Shown in pieces: positions 19,155 to 27,948 of a DNA stretch of 43,063 bases. This stretch comes from an uncultured Prevotellaceae bacterium. Lineage in GTDB: Bacteria; Bacteroidota; Bacteroidia; Bacteroidales; Muribaculaceae. The notes under the pieces were generated by a model. The model was given only the letters and a program-made list of their open reading frames with translations, searched no databases and was not told the origin of the DNA. The stretch's first letter is position 1; each line of letters begins with the position of its first letter. The stretch lies in contig OMUK01000078.1 of assembly GCA_900314215.1 (NCBI GenBank), forward strand, positions 1 through 43,063, given 5' to 3'. The position numbers and the translations under genes are program-made.

Positions 19155-19839
19155 TATCAATGGGGTAGAGGTGTACCCCTTCACTTCACGCATGCAGTTG
19201 CTCGACTACGTCGATGCCCACCATGCTATCTTGGTAGCCATCAATGCCGAGAAGCTCATGCATGCCACTGCTCAGACCCGCGGCATCATCAACAGCAACA
19301 TAGGCTATTGCGATGGCATGGGGGCAGTAATGGCCATGAAGCAAAAGGGGGAGAAACGCGCTTGCAAGATACCTGGATGCGAGTTGTGGCTCGACATTGT
19401 GGAGCGCTACCATGCCACCAAGTCGTTCTACCTGGTGGGCAGCAAGCCCGAGGTGATAGAGCAGACTGTGGCCAAGCTGAAGGCAACCTATCCCGATATC
19501 AACATCGTGGGCTATCGCGACGGATACCTCAAGGGCGACGACGATCGCAGCCGTCTCATCGAGCAAATCGCCACGCTCAAGCCCGATGTGGTGTTTGTAG
19601 CCATGGGCTCGCCTAAGCAAGAGATACTCATGAGCGAGATGCAGCAGCGCCACAGCGCCATCTATCAGGGGCTGGGGGGCAGTTTCGACGTCTACACTGG
19701 CCACGTGCAGCGAGCTCCCAAGTGGTGGCTCGACCACAATCTGGAGTTTGCCTATCGCTTTTTGACCCATCCCGGGCGCTTCAAGCGTCAACTGCCTATT
19801 TTGCAGCTTGCCGTAAAGCTGCTCTTTCACCGCGTTTAG
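19141..19839 (+). CDS. WecG/TagA/CpsF family glycosyltransferase (GT26)
   Basis: A 232-residue GT26 enzyme. This family adds N-acetylmannosamine or N-acetylmannosaminuronate to undecaprenyl-PP-GlcNAc at the inner face of the membrane, the second step of many polymers. Family motifs are present: NAEKLMHA, YCDGMGAV (the PDGxG region, with catalytic Asp), VFVAMGSPKQE (about 152-162) and GLGGSFDVYTGHVQRAPKWW. The ATG at 19141 lies inside the end of the upstream toroid gene (14-nt overlap), suggesting translational coupling. A WecC-type UDP-ManNAc dehydrogenase at 24041 points to UDP-ManNAcA as the donor, but that is inference. Confidence 0.9.
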   Translation: MQRVNINGVEVYPFTSRMQLLDYVDAHHAILVAINAEKLMHATAQTRGIINSNIGYCDGMGAVMAMKQKGEKRACKIPGCELWLDIVERYHATKSFYLVGSKPEVIEQTVAKLKATYPDINIVGYRDGYLKGDDDRSRLIEQIATLKPDVVFVAMGSPKQEILMSEMQQRHSAIYQGLGGSFDVYTGHVQRAPKWWLDHNLEFAYRFLTHPGRFKRQLPILQLAVKLLFHRV

Positions 19840-20183
19840 ACGGCCTTGTCGATCTCGCCGGCAGTGTCGCACCCCAATCCCATTCCACAGTCGCTAGGCT
19901 GCCCTTTTTCCACGGCATTTAGGCCGTGGGCGACGTGTGTCTTCAGCTTCACCATCAGCACCTCTGTTTTTTGTCCATTCGTTGATTTAAAACCTTTTGT
20001 TTGATTGCACGATTGGTGATAAATTGCTATATTTGCATGATAAAGAATAGCTACGAGAGCAAAGCTTGCAGGAGTAAATTCTTTGTTATTGATTTAATTT
20101 ATTGAGCATCAATTTTTTATGCGGTGCCCGATGCCCCGGGGGTATGCCTCTTGCCGTCGTGAGCGCCCATGTGACGAGATATA
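19840..20183 (+). promoter_or_regulatory. intergenic region with promoter and long leader before the antiterminator
   Basis: A promoter is visible: TTG at 20005-20007, a 20-nt spacer, and -7 TATATTTG at 20028-20035. The leader to the ATG at 20184 is about 140 nt and ends in a GC-rich stretch (20118-20145, with CCCCGGGGG) that could fold. This is the region a UpxY-type antiterminator would act on. A perfect 7-bp inverted repeat, CCACGGC/GCCGTGG (19910-19916, 19923-19929), sits upstream without a T tract on either 3' side. I see no inverted repeats flanking the promoter that would make it invertible. Confidence 0.6.
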
Positions 20184-20747
20184 ATGGCTGAAGTTTCTCA
20201 CGATAACGTTGTGCAGTGGTTCGCAATGCGAGTCACCTATGGTCGTGAACTCATGATGCAGCGGTTGCTCGATGCCGATGGGATAGAAAGCTTCATCCCC
20301 ATGCGATATGTGCTTGAGAAAGTGCACAATAAGCCCAAGCGCATGCTGCGGCCGGCAATTCACAACCTCCTATTCATACACTCGTCAAAGTCGACCGTTC
20401 AGCAATTTAAATCAAAAAGACAGAGCCTGCAATACATGACAAGGCGGGAGAATGGCCGCAATGTGCCCATCGTGGTCGGCGACAAGGAGATGAACCGATT
20501 TATCGACGTGTCGAAGCACTACGACCTGGAGTGCTCTTATTTCAAGCCCGAGGAGCTGAATCTCGCCCGAGGCACCAGAGTGCGCATCCATGGCGGGCCG
20601 CTCGACGGCAAGGAGGCTGTATTTATCAAGGTCAAGGGTCATCGCAGCAAGAGTATTGTCGTTGCCATTCCCAATGTGATTGCAGTGGCTTTTGCCGAGA
20701 TCACTCCCGATTACCTCGAGGTGATCGACGCTGATAGTAAAAAGTAA
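20184..20747 (+). CDS. UpxY-type NusG-family transcription antiterminator
   Basis: A 187-residue specialised NusG paralogue. The NGN domain is at about 10-115 (VQWFAMRVTYGRE, ESFIPMRYVLEK, HNLLFIHSS) and the KOW motif at about 130-165 (LARGTRVRIHGGPLDGKEAVFIKVKGHRSK). In Bacteroides, UpxY proteins encoded first in capsule operons prevent premature termination of their own locus by acting on the leader RNA. Position here, immediately before the export and polymerisation genes and after a long leader, is the same. No UpxZ-like partner, the inhibitor of other loci's UpxY, is seen next to it. ATG at 20184 gives a normal N-terminus. Confidence 0.92.
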   Translation: MAEVSHDNVVQWFAMRVTYGRELMMQRLLDADGIESFIPMRYVLEKVHNKPKRMLRPAIHNLLFIHSSKSTVQQFKSKRQSLQYMTRRENGRNVPIVVGDKEMNRFIDVSKHYDLECSYFKPEELNLARGTRVRIHGGPLDGKEAVFIKVKGHRSKSIVVAIPNVIAVAFAEITPDYLEVIDADSKK

Positions 20748-20782
20748 TATTTTCCTTTAGAAAAACAAAAAAATAAAATATA

Positions 20783-21583
20783 ATGAAATTCAATCGTTTG
20801 CTCGGAGCAGCCGTTTTGGCGCTGGCCTTGACAGGATGCCAGGCTCCTAACCTTGGCTATTTCCAAGATGTAAAATCGGGCGAGGTGCAGAAACTTGAGT
20901 CTACTCACTTCATCAGGATTCAACCTGGCGACAAAATGTCGATACTGGTGAGCAGCAAGGACCCGCAGTTGGCCTATCTCTACAACCTCAACATCGTGGG
21001 TCACTACAATTCCTCGACAACCGACCGCAGCTCGATAAGCACCAGTAATGTTGCCAGTTATACCGTCGACGAGAGCGGCGACATCGATTTCCCTGTGGTG
21101 GGCAAGTTGCACATCGCTGGCATGACTCGCGGCGAGGTGGCCAAGTTTATCAAGTCAACCCTAGTCAATGGAAATTACATAAAAGATCCTACTGTGACAG
21201 TCGATTTCCAAGACTTGTCGTTCTCGGTGATAGGTGAGGTGAAGAACCCAGGCCGTTTCATCATCGACCGCGACCGGTTGACCATCATCGACGCCTTGAG
21301 CCGCGCTGGCGACCTCACCATTTATGGCCGCCGCGACAATGTGCTCGTGATGCGTGAGGAAGGCGACAAGCAGGTGAGCTATCGCGTGAACCTCTCCAAC
21401 GGCAAGGAGCTTTATGAATCGCCAGCATTCTACTTGAAGCAAAACGATGTGGTCTATGTCGAGCCCAACGAGAAGCGGGCACGCGAGTCAACTGGCGTGG
21501 GCAACGCCTTCCAGCAGCCATCGCTGTGGATTTCACTCGCGTCGCTCCTTACCACAATCATTGTGTTAATTACCAATAAATAA
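20783..21583 (+). CDS. polysaccharide export outer-membrane lipoprotein (Wza/BexD family)
   Basis: A 266-residue lipoprotein with lipobox LALTGC (Cys19). The polysaccharide export domain is at about 45-125 (IRIQPGDKMSILVSSKDP, YTVDESGDIDFPVVGKLHIAGMTRGEV), followed by an SLBB-type domain at about 130-215 (FSVIGEVKNPGRF, ALSRAGDLTIYGRRDNV). A hydrophobic C-terminal helix (WISLASLLTTIIVLI) could cross the outer membrane as in Wza. It is expected to form the export channel for the polymer, working with the Wzc-type protein encoded 20 nt downstream. Confidence 0.93.
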   Translation: MKFNRLLGAAVLALALTGCQAPNLGYFQDVKSGEVQKLESTHFIRIQPGDKMSILVSSKDPQLAYLYNLNIVGHYNSSTTDRSSISTSNVASYTVDESGDIDFPVVGKLHIAGMTRGEVAKFIKSTLVNGNYIKDPTVTVDFQDLSFSVIGEVKNPGRFIIDRDRLTIIDALSRAGDLTIYGRRDNVLVMREEGDKQVSYRVNLSNGKELYESPAFYLKQNDVVYVEPNEKRARESTGVGNAFQQPSLWISLASLLTTIIVLITNK

Positions 21584-21603
21584 ATTTTTTCTATTGAAAA
21601 GCT

Positions 21604-24000
21604 ATGGCAGAAGAGTATTCTTATTACGGCCAAGAGGATAGAAACGAGAACCAGTCGATCAATATTCAGGACTTCCTATACCTGTGCATGTCAAAATGGT
21701 ACTGGTTTCTGATTTCGTTTGTCATCATGATTGGGCTCGCTTGTCTCTATATCTTGAGCACGCAGCCCATCTACACCCGGCAAGCTTCGGTGCTCATCAA
21801 GGACGAGGACAGCAATTCCTCGCTTTCCAGCCAGTTTGGCCAGTTCTCCGACATGGGAATCGGCAAGAGCAACACCAATCTCTACAATGAGATGATTACC
21901 CTCAAGTCGCCTACCTATATGCAAGAGGTCGTGCGTGAGTTGCACATCGACATGACCTATATGGTAAAAGGCACCTTCCACGATACTTTTTTATATGGAC
22001 GCACTCAGCCAGTAACTGTGATTCTTCCTGATGCTGCCGATGAGAATGCGATTGATTTCACGCTTGAATTGCCAAGCAGCGGTGTGGCCAGGTTGAGCAA
22101 CTTTGTCGTGAATGGCGTGGAGAAGTCGTCAAAGCCTGTGACGGTGAATTTGGGCACTATCACCAAGACCCCTATAGGCAACGTCGTCGTGAATCCCACA
22201 TCCTATTATGTGGGAAAATACAATAGTCCTATCGAGGTCATGCACCGTAGTGTGAAGGCCGTGGCCAATACTCTCGACCATGGCCTCAAGGTGGAGCTTA
22301 ACGACGACAACTCGTCGGTTGTCGACCTCACGCTCAACGATGTGAATGCCAGCCGTGCCGAGGATGTGCTCAACAAGCTCTACGACGTGTATAACAAGAA
22401 GTGGGTTGAGGATATCAACCAGCAGGCCATAAGCACCTCGCAATTTATCGACCAGGAGCTGCGCACCATCGAGTCGGAGTTGAGCCACGTCGATGAGGAT
22501 ATATCTTCCTACAAGAGCAAGAACATGGTGCCCGATGTCGCTGCCACTGCGGCTCTCAACATGAACAAGGCCGACCAGGCCAGCCAGCAGTTGCTCGACT
22601 TCGAGAACCAGCTGTATATGGCTAAGTTCATCAAGAAGCAAGTGAGCGAGAGTGCCTTCAGAACGCTGCCTGCCAATACTGGCATTGACAATGCTGCCCT
22701 CTCGCAGCAAATTGGGCTTTACAATGAGAAAGTGCTGCAACGCAACAATCTGGTTGCCAACAGCAGCACCTCCAATCCCCTGGTGGTTGATATTGACCAA
22801 AGCCTGATTGCGATGAAGGCTTCTATTATGGCTTCGCTCAATGGCGTGACTGCCACATTGACCGACAAAATCAATGGACTGCAAGGCAGCGAGAACGAGG
22901 CCAAGGAGCAAATTGCCACCAATCCCACACAGGCAAAATACCTGTTGAGTGTCGAGCGCCAGCAGAAAGTGAAGGAGGAACTTTACACTTTCTTGCTGCA
23001 AAAGCGCGAAGAGAACCAACTCTCTAAGGCTTTCACGGCCTATAATACCAAGATGCTCAATCCACCCTCGGGCAGCAATGCGCCCACCAAGCCCGTGAAA
23101 AGCACGATCTTCATGGTCGCCATTTTCCTGGCATTGCTTCTGCCCACACTGGTGCTGTTGATAATCAACAATCTCGACACCAAGGTGCGCTCGCGCAAGG
23201 ACTTGAAGCAACTCACTATCCCGTTTATTGGCGAGTTGCCATTGTCCTACAAGCTTCACACCGGCCTGCTGTCATTCTTGAATAAGAAGCACGAGGTGCG
23301 CAAAATCGTGGTGCAAGAGCAAAGCCGCAACGAGATTAACGAGGCATTCCGTGTGGTTCGCACCAATCTCGAGTTTATCTCGGGCAAGGCCGGACGCACC
23401 AAGGTCATCATGTTCACCTCGGCAGTGGCTGGCTCGGGCAAGACGTTCATTACTATGAACCTTGCTACCAGTTTTGCCATCAAGGGCAAGAAGGTGCTCA
23501 TTATCGACATGGATATGCGCAAGGCATCGCTGTCGACCTTTGTGAATTCGCCTAATATCGGTATTTCTGATTATCTCAATGAGCGTGTCGATGATATCAA
23601 CGCAATACTCGTCAAGGGCAAGACACATGCCAATCTCGATATTATTCCAGTAGGCACCATTCCACCCAATCCCACCGAGCTGCTCTTCAGCGAGCGCCTG
23701 CCTGGAATCCTCAACAAGATGCACGACCAGTACGACTACATTTTCATCGACTGTCCGCCTGTTGAAATCGTTGCCGATGCCTCGATTATCAATAAGTTCT
23801 GCGACATGACCGTCTTTGTGATTCGATCGGGGCTCCTCGACCGCAGTGCGCTCACCGACATCGAGAAATACTACACCGAGAAGCGCTATTGCAATATGGT
23901 CATCATCTTCAATGGCACTACTCCCGAGACCAATGGCTATGGTTATCACAAGTATGGCTACAGCTATGGCTACGGCTATGGATATGGCAACAAGAAATAG
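21604..24000 (+). CDS. Wzc-type polysaccharide co-polymerase / BY-kinase
   Basis: A 798-residue inner-membrane protein that sets chain length and couples polymerisation to export. Wzz domain with a first transmembrane helix at about 34-54 (WYWFLISFVIMIGLACLYIL), a long periplasmic coiled region, a GNVR-like segment, and a second helix at about 500-522. The cytosolic tyrosine kinase (about 575-780) has Walker A AVAGSGKT (near 610), Walker A' IIDMDMRK and Walker B IFIDCPP. The Walker A is AGSGKT rather than the usual PGSGKS/PGEGKS. The tail is a Tyr-Gly run (GYSYGYGYGYG), the site of autophosphorylation in this family. A cognate tyrosine phosphatase is not in the window. Confidence 0.94.
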   Translation: MAEEYSYYGQEDRNENQSINIQDFLYLCMSKWYWFLISFVIMIGLACLYILSTQPIYTRQASVLIKDEDSNSSLSSQFGQFSDMGIGKSNTNLYNEMITLKSPTYMQEVVRELHIDMTYMVKGTFHDTFLYGRTQPVTVILPDAADENAIDFTLELPSSGVARLSNFVVNGVEKSSKPVTVNLGTITKTPIGNVVVNPTSYYVGKYNSPIEVMHRSVKAVANTLDHGLKVELNDDNSSVVDLTLNDVNASRAEDVLNKLYDVYNKKWVEDINQQAISTSQFIDQELRTIESELSHVDEDISSYKSKNMVPDVAATAALNMNKADQASQQLLDFENQLYMAKFIKKQVSESAFRTLPANTGIDNAALSQQIGLYNEKVLQRNNLVANSSTSNPLVVDIDQSLIAMKASIMASLNGVTATLTDKINGLQGSENEAKEQIATNPTQAKYLLSVERQQKVKEELYTFLLQKREENQLSKAFTAYNTKMLNPPSGSNAPTKPVKSTIFMVAIFLALLLPTLVLLIINNLDTKVRSRKDLKQLTIPFIGELPLSYKLHTGLLSFLNKKHEVRKIVVQEQSRNEINEAFRVVRTNLEFISGKAGRTKVIMFTSAVAGSGKTFITMNLATSFAIKGKKVLIIDMDMRKASLSTFVNSPNIGISDYLNERVDDINAILVKGKTHANLDIIPVGTIPPNPTELLFSERLPGILNKMHDQYDYIFIDCPPVEIVADASIINKFCDMTVFVIRSGLLDRSALTDIEKYYTEKRYCNMVIIFNGTTPETNGYGYHKYGYSYGYGYGYGNKK

Positions 24001-24040
24001 AAAATTATTGTACTATAGATTGAATATATTTTTTTAGATA

Positions 24041-25249
24041 ATGATGAAAGTTTGTTTTATAGGCCTGGGCTACATTGGTCTCCCAACTGCGATAGTTGCA
24101 GCCAAGAGTGGAGTGAAAATCGTGGGCGTCGATATCAATGCCCAGGTTGTAGACCAAACCCGAAAGGGAATACTCCATATCGTAGAACCAGGATTGCAGC
24201 CAATGCTTAAGGAGGTTGTGGATGCCGGCATGCTCATTCCGCAATCTACCCCCGAGGCCAGCGATGCCTTCTTTCTCGTGGTCCCCACTCCCTTTAAGGA
24301 AAACCACCAGCCCGATATCTCCTATGTGGAGGCTGCCACACGCTCGGTGATACCCTACCTGAGAGAAGGCAACCTTTTTGTCATCGAGTCGACTTCGCCA
24401 GTGGGCACCACCGAGAAGATGGCCGAAATCATTTTCCAGGAGCGCCCCGAGCTTAAGGACAAAATCTATATCGCTTATTGCCCCGAGCGTGTGTTGCCAG
24501 GCAACGTGATCTATGAGCTCGTTCACAACGACCGCGTGATAGGCGGCATGACCGATGCCGCTGCCGACGTGGCCATCAAGTTCTACTCCCACTTTGTGGT
24601 GGGCAATTTCCATAAGACCAATTGCCGCACGGCCGAGCTTTGCAAGCTGGTGGAGAACTCGAGCCGCGATGTGCAGATCGCTTTTGCCAATGAGCTGTCG
24701 CTCATCTGCGACAAGGCTGGCATCAATGTGTGGCACCTCATTGAGCTTGCCAATAAGCACCCGCGCGTCAACATTCTGCAGCCAGGTTGCGGCGTTGGCG
24801 GCCACTGCATCGCCGTCGACCCCTACTTCATCACGTCGGCTTTCCCCGAAGAGTCAAAACTTATCGCTACTGCTCGTGAAACCAATAATTACAAGGCCGA
24901 GTGGTGTGCCGAGAAGGTGAAAAACGCGATGCTCAAGTATGAGCTCCAGCACGGCAGCAAGCCCAGGGTGGCCATGATGGGCTTGGCTTTCAAGCCCGAC
25001 ATCGATGACCTGCGCGAGTCGCCTGCCAAGCGCATCACCAGCGAGGTGATGCAGAGCTACAACAATGCCGACTTTATGGTTGTCGAGCCCAACCTCAAGG
25101 AGCACAATGTGTTTAAATTGACCGATTACAAGGAGGCCTATGACAAAGCCGACATTGTGGTCTTTCTCACTGCCCACAAGCAGTTCAAGACGTTGCCTTG
25201 GCGCGACGACAAGGTGATTTTGGATTTTTGCGGCGTTTATAAAAGATAG
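24041..25249 (+). CDS. wecC: UDP-N-acetyl-D-mannosamine dehydrogenase (WecC-type)
   Basis: A 402-residue UDP-sugar 6-dehydrogenase that oxidises the C6 alcohol twice with NAD+ to a uronic acid. The Rossmann motif GLGYIGLPTA is at about 8-17. The catalytic Cys256 lies in PGCGVGGHCIAVDP. The central ESTSPVGTTEK and the C-terminal GLAFKPDIDDLRESP motifs are present. The NILQPGCGVGGHCIAVDPYF form is that of the WecC/UDP-ManNAc branch rather than UDP-Glc dehydrogenases, so the product is probably UDP-ManNAcA. The UDP-GlcNAc 2-epimerase (WecB) needed to supply the substrate is absent from the window. ATGs at 24041 and 24044 are both possible. Confidence 0.87.
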   Translation: MMKVCFIGLGYIGLPTAIVAAKSGVKIVGVDINAQVVDQTRKGILHIVEPGLQPMLKEVVDAGMLIPQSTPEASDAFFLVVPTPFKENHQPDISYVEAATRSVIPYLREGNLFVIESTSPVGTTEKMAEIIFQERPELKDKIYIAYCPERVLPGNVIYELVHNDRVIGGMTDAAADVAIKFYSHFVVGNFHKTNCRTAELCKLVENSSRDVQIAFANELSLICDKAGINVWHLIELANKHPRVNILQPGCGVGGHCIAVDPYFITSAFPEESKLIATARETNNYKAEWCAEKVKNAMLKYELQHGSKPRVAMMGLAFKPDIDDLRESPAKRITSEVMQSYNNADFMVVEPNLKEHNVFKLTDYKEAYDKADIVVFLTAHKQFKTLPWRDDKVILDFCGVYKR

Positions 25250-25298
25250 GTCACTATCATTAATTAATACATTCCAATAGTCTTATTTCACACACTCG

Positions 25299-26471
25299 AT
25301 GGATTTCTTCCTTTGCTTTTTGCCCTATGTGGTGACGGCTGCATTGCTTTTCTGGCTCGGCTCTCACGTCAGCTCGAGAGAGGCCCGGTTGCAAGAAAGC
25401 AGCAAGGGTGTGTTTTTGCCGTGGTATAGCTGGGAAATTATCGCGTCAATCTTGATCATTGTCCTATTCTCGGCCTTGCGCTACTACACAGGCAATGACT
25501 ACCGCATGTATTTGACCAATTTCCAGCAAGTGCAGAGCCACGACACCGTGTTGCGAGAGAACTTGGAATCGGGTTTTGTGCTGATTTCAAGACTCATTGC
25601 CTACACGGGTTGCCACTACTCGGTGTATTTCGGCTTTTGGGGTGCTTTGCAGGCTTTCTGCCTATACTATGGCTTGCGCAGGCACAAGTTCCTTTATCCC
25701 TGGATAGGCCTGATGCTGTTTTTGGGCCCGTTTTGCATTAATTGGATCTCTTTTATACGCCAGTGGGCGATTGCTTTCGCTTTCATCTTGATTATTCCCT
25801 ATGTGGCCAAAAAGAAGTTCTTGCCATGCTTGCTTTTTACGCTGGTGGCCATGACAATACACCACTCGGCCTGGGTTTTGCTGTTGATGTATTTCATCGC
25901 TCAACTGGTAAATGCCGACAAGGACCGCAAGTATTATCTCTCAATCTTCGCCGTGTGCTATCTTTTGGGAGTTTACCCCGTGTGGCTTAAAGTGTTGTCA
26001 TCCTCCGATTGGGTGCTCACTTTCATAGGCTACGAGAAGTACCAATATCTGTTGGAACCTTTATTCAACCACCCGTTTGTATTTAAAGGTTATGGTCCTC
26101 TGCGGTTGATTTATCTCTTCCAGTCGCTCCTTTTCATATGGTACTATCCCGAGATGCGTGGTTACTTCAAGCACGACAAGCTGTTTCCTACAATATTTGT
26201 TTTTGCATTTATAGGTGTTTGTTATCAGCATCTGTTTATCAACACAGTATATGCTTTCATTCGTCCTGCCGACTATCTGTTTATTTTTGTCATCATCATG
26301 CTTGCTTATGTCTTTGTCTATCTCATCAAGCAAGGGAAACTGGCCTTTGCTATCGTGAGTTGCGGCATAGTATGCTCGTTCCTCTTGCTGGCAAGCATCA
26401 AGGATGTGTATTTCATGCATAAGCCGGTTGCAGAGTATAATGTCTTGTATCATTTCTGGCTTTTTAAATGA
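25299..26471 (+). CDS. EpsG-family membrane protein, putative polysaccharide polymerase
   Basis: A 390-residue integral membrane protein of the EpsG family, Wzy-like polymerases of exopolysaccharide loci. Ten or so hydrophobic helices can be traced. Family marks are FSALRYYTGNDYRMYLTNF (near 57-75), ESGFVLISRL, FIRQWAIAFAFI and TIHHSAWVLLLMYFIA. These proteins link lipid-carried repeat units in the periplasmic leaflet. A second polymerase/ligase-like gene follows 19 nt downstream, so the division of labour is unclear. Confidence 0.85.
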   Translation: MDFFLCFLPYVVTAALLFWLGSHVSSREARLQESSKGVFLPWYSWEIIASILIIVLFSALRYYTGNDYRMYLTNFQQVQSHDTVLRENLESGFVLISRLIAYTGCHYSVYFGFWGALQAFCLYYGLRRHKFLYPWIGLMLFLGPFCINWISFIRQWAIAFAFILIIPYVAKKKFLPCLLFTLVAMTIHHSAWVLLLMYFIAQLVNADKDRKYYLSIFAVCYLLGVYPVWLKVLSSSDWVLTFIGYEKYQYLLEPLFNHPFVFKGYGPLRLIYLFQSLLFIWYYPEMRGYFKHDKLFPTIFVFAFIGVCYQHLFINTVYAFIRPADYLFIFVIIMLAYVFVYLIKQGKLAFAIVSCGIVCSFLLLASIKDVYFMHKPVAEYNVLYHFWLFK

Positions 26472-26490
26472 ATTTATCTAATTCAAATTT

Positions 26491-27855
26491 ATGGGTTTAG
26501 GCTATTTAGAAGGTTTGCTATTTGTGATTGCTGCTGTTCAAATCAGCCGCAACCGCATGGCTTTACCCTTAACCATCATTATGTTTTTGTCGGAGGCCTA
26601 CAGCTTCTGCGGCATTGGACAGTCTTCGCTTGGTTTTACTCACTTGTACTCCGACACCAGCCTCGTCTTGTTCCTTTTCATGGCGGTCGTCCTGTTGCTA
26701 CACAAGCCTCAGAGGGTCGATACACGGCTACTGCACCCTGTGAAAGTGGGCGTTGTTCTTTTTCTCACCTTCTTTATAGTTGCGGCTATAGTTGACCTCG
26801 TTGTCAACGATGTGAAGTTCTCATCGGTAGTGCGCGTCTTTCGCCAGTGGCTATGCCTTTCAGTATTGTGGCTGATACCCTATCTTAAGCCGAGAGATGT
26901 GATTAAAATGCTGAATTACGTGATGTATATTTCGGTGTTTATCGCAGTCATTTACCTCTATGAGTTCTTTACCAATAGCGATATCACGGGTGCGATACGG
27001 TCGGCCGGCGGCACAAGAGCTACTATTCCTTGGTCGGCATCTTTCCTGGTGTTTGTCTTGCTCTTCAATAATTTCTATCGCATCAATACCTTCTGGAAGT
27101 GGGTCTTCATTTCGATTATTGCATTTGAGTATTTTATGACTGGCACACGATCTATTTTTATTGCATTGGTCATCGTTGCCGGAGTCTCCTTGATTTTCAG
27201 CGGCCATGGCGTGTCGGCCAACAAAATCATAGTGCTGGCCTTCTCGGTAATTGCTGTATGCATTGTGTTGTCGACCGACAACATCTTGACCGAACGCTTG
27301 TTCGCAACCAAAGACGACATTAGCGCCATGCAGAGTCGTGGCCGCCGTGTGGGTGGTAACATGTCGTTCCGCCTGCTCATGCTTGAGGAGCGCATGTATT
27401 ACATCAATCAGCATCCGCAATACATCGTGTTTGGCATAGGCAACATTCAGGAGAGCGATTTCAAGCAGCGCTTGTTTCATATAGGTCTTAACAAGAAAAA
27501 AGGTGGTGGAGTTAATCAAGTTGACACATCCGATATTGCTTGGATGCTACTCTTCTTGCGCTATGGCTATTTAGGCACCATCATTTATATTTGCACTATA
27601 TTCTTCAGCGCCATACGCTTATTTTACCGTAACAAAGCCCATCCTGCAGGTTTTTCTGTTTTGGTTTATGTGCTTGTCTCCCTATTTTTCTTGTCTTATA
27701 CATCCTCGGCTATAGCGACCTCGTTTTTCTGGTTGATGCCATTCTGTATAATACGCATTTTGCCCACTACATGCAAGTCAAGATTCATTTTGCCTGCTCG
27801 CAGCGTAAAAAGCAAATTAGAATATCAGTCTCAACCCACCCCTCAATCTTTATAG
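26491..27855 (+). CDS. O-antigen polymerase/ligase-like membrane protein
   Basis: A 454-residue protein with about ten to twelve hydrophobic helices and one large periplasmic loop at about 275-345, the outline of the Wzy/WaaL O-antigen polymerase/ligase family. A short segment before the loop, FEYFMTGTRSIFIALVIV (about 211-228), matches the conserved TxSRgg/TGTRS region. The loop contains FGIGNIQESDF and ends MLLFLRYGYLG, like the HNxxL-WxxxGxxG region of relatives. It could polymerise repeat units or join the finished polymer to an acceptor. The neighbour at 25299 is also polymerase-like. Confidence 0.82.
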   Translation: MGLGYLEGLLFVIAAVQISRNRMALPLTIIMFLSEAYSFCGIGQSSLGFTHLYSDTSLVLFLFMAVVLLLHKPQRVDTRLLHPVKVGVVLFLTFFIVAAIVDLVVNDVKFSSVVRVFRQWLCLSVLWLIPYLKPRDVIKMLNYVMYISVFIAVIYLYEFFTNSDITGAIRSAGGTRATIPWSASFLVFVLLFNNFYRINTFWKWVFISIIAFEYFMTGTRSIFIALVIVAGVSLIFSGHGVSANKIIVLAFSVIAVCIVLSTDNILTERLFATKDDISAMQSRGRRVGGNMSFRLLMLEERMYYINQHPQYIVFGIGNIQESDFKQRLFHIGLNKKKGGGVNQVDTSDIAWMLLFLRYGYLGTIIYICTIFFSAIRLFYRNKAHPAGFSVLVYVLVSLFFLSYTSSAIATSFFWLMPFCIIRILPTTCKSRFILPARSVKSKLEYQSQPTPQSL

Positions 27856-27948
27856 TTGCGAGATGGCATTGCTTTGCACACACCCCTAGGTGTTTATGTC
27901 GAGGTCTATTTCTGCAAATGATATCGTATCGCCAATTAAGCAATAAAT

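Noticed and set aside
19910-19929. Intrinsic terminator at the CCACGGC/GCCGTGG hairpin
   Set aside because: The T run lies on the 5' side of the hairpin on the plus strand, and the minus strand has no T tract after it, so it fits neither direction.
19840-20183. Invertible promoter (phase variation) before the UpxY gene
   Set aside because: No pair of inverted repeats flanks the promoter, and no recombinase gene is nearby. The short CCACGGC/GCCGTGG palindrome is local only.
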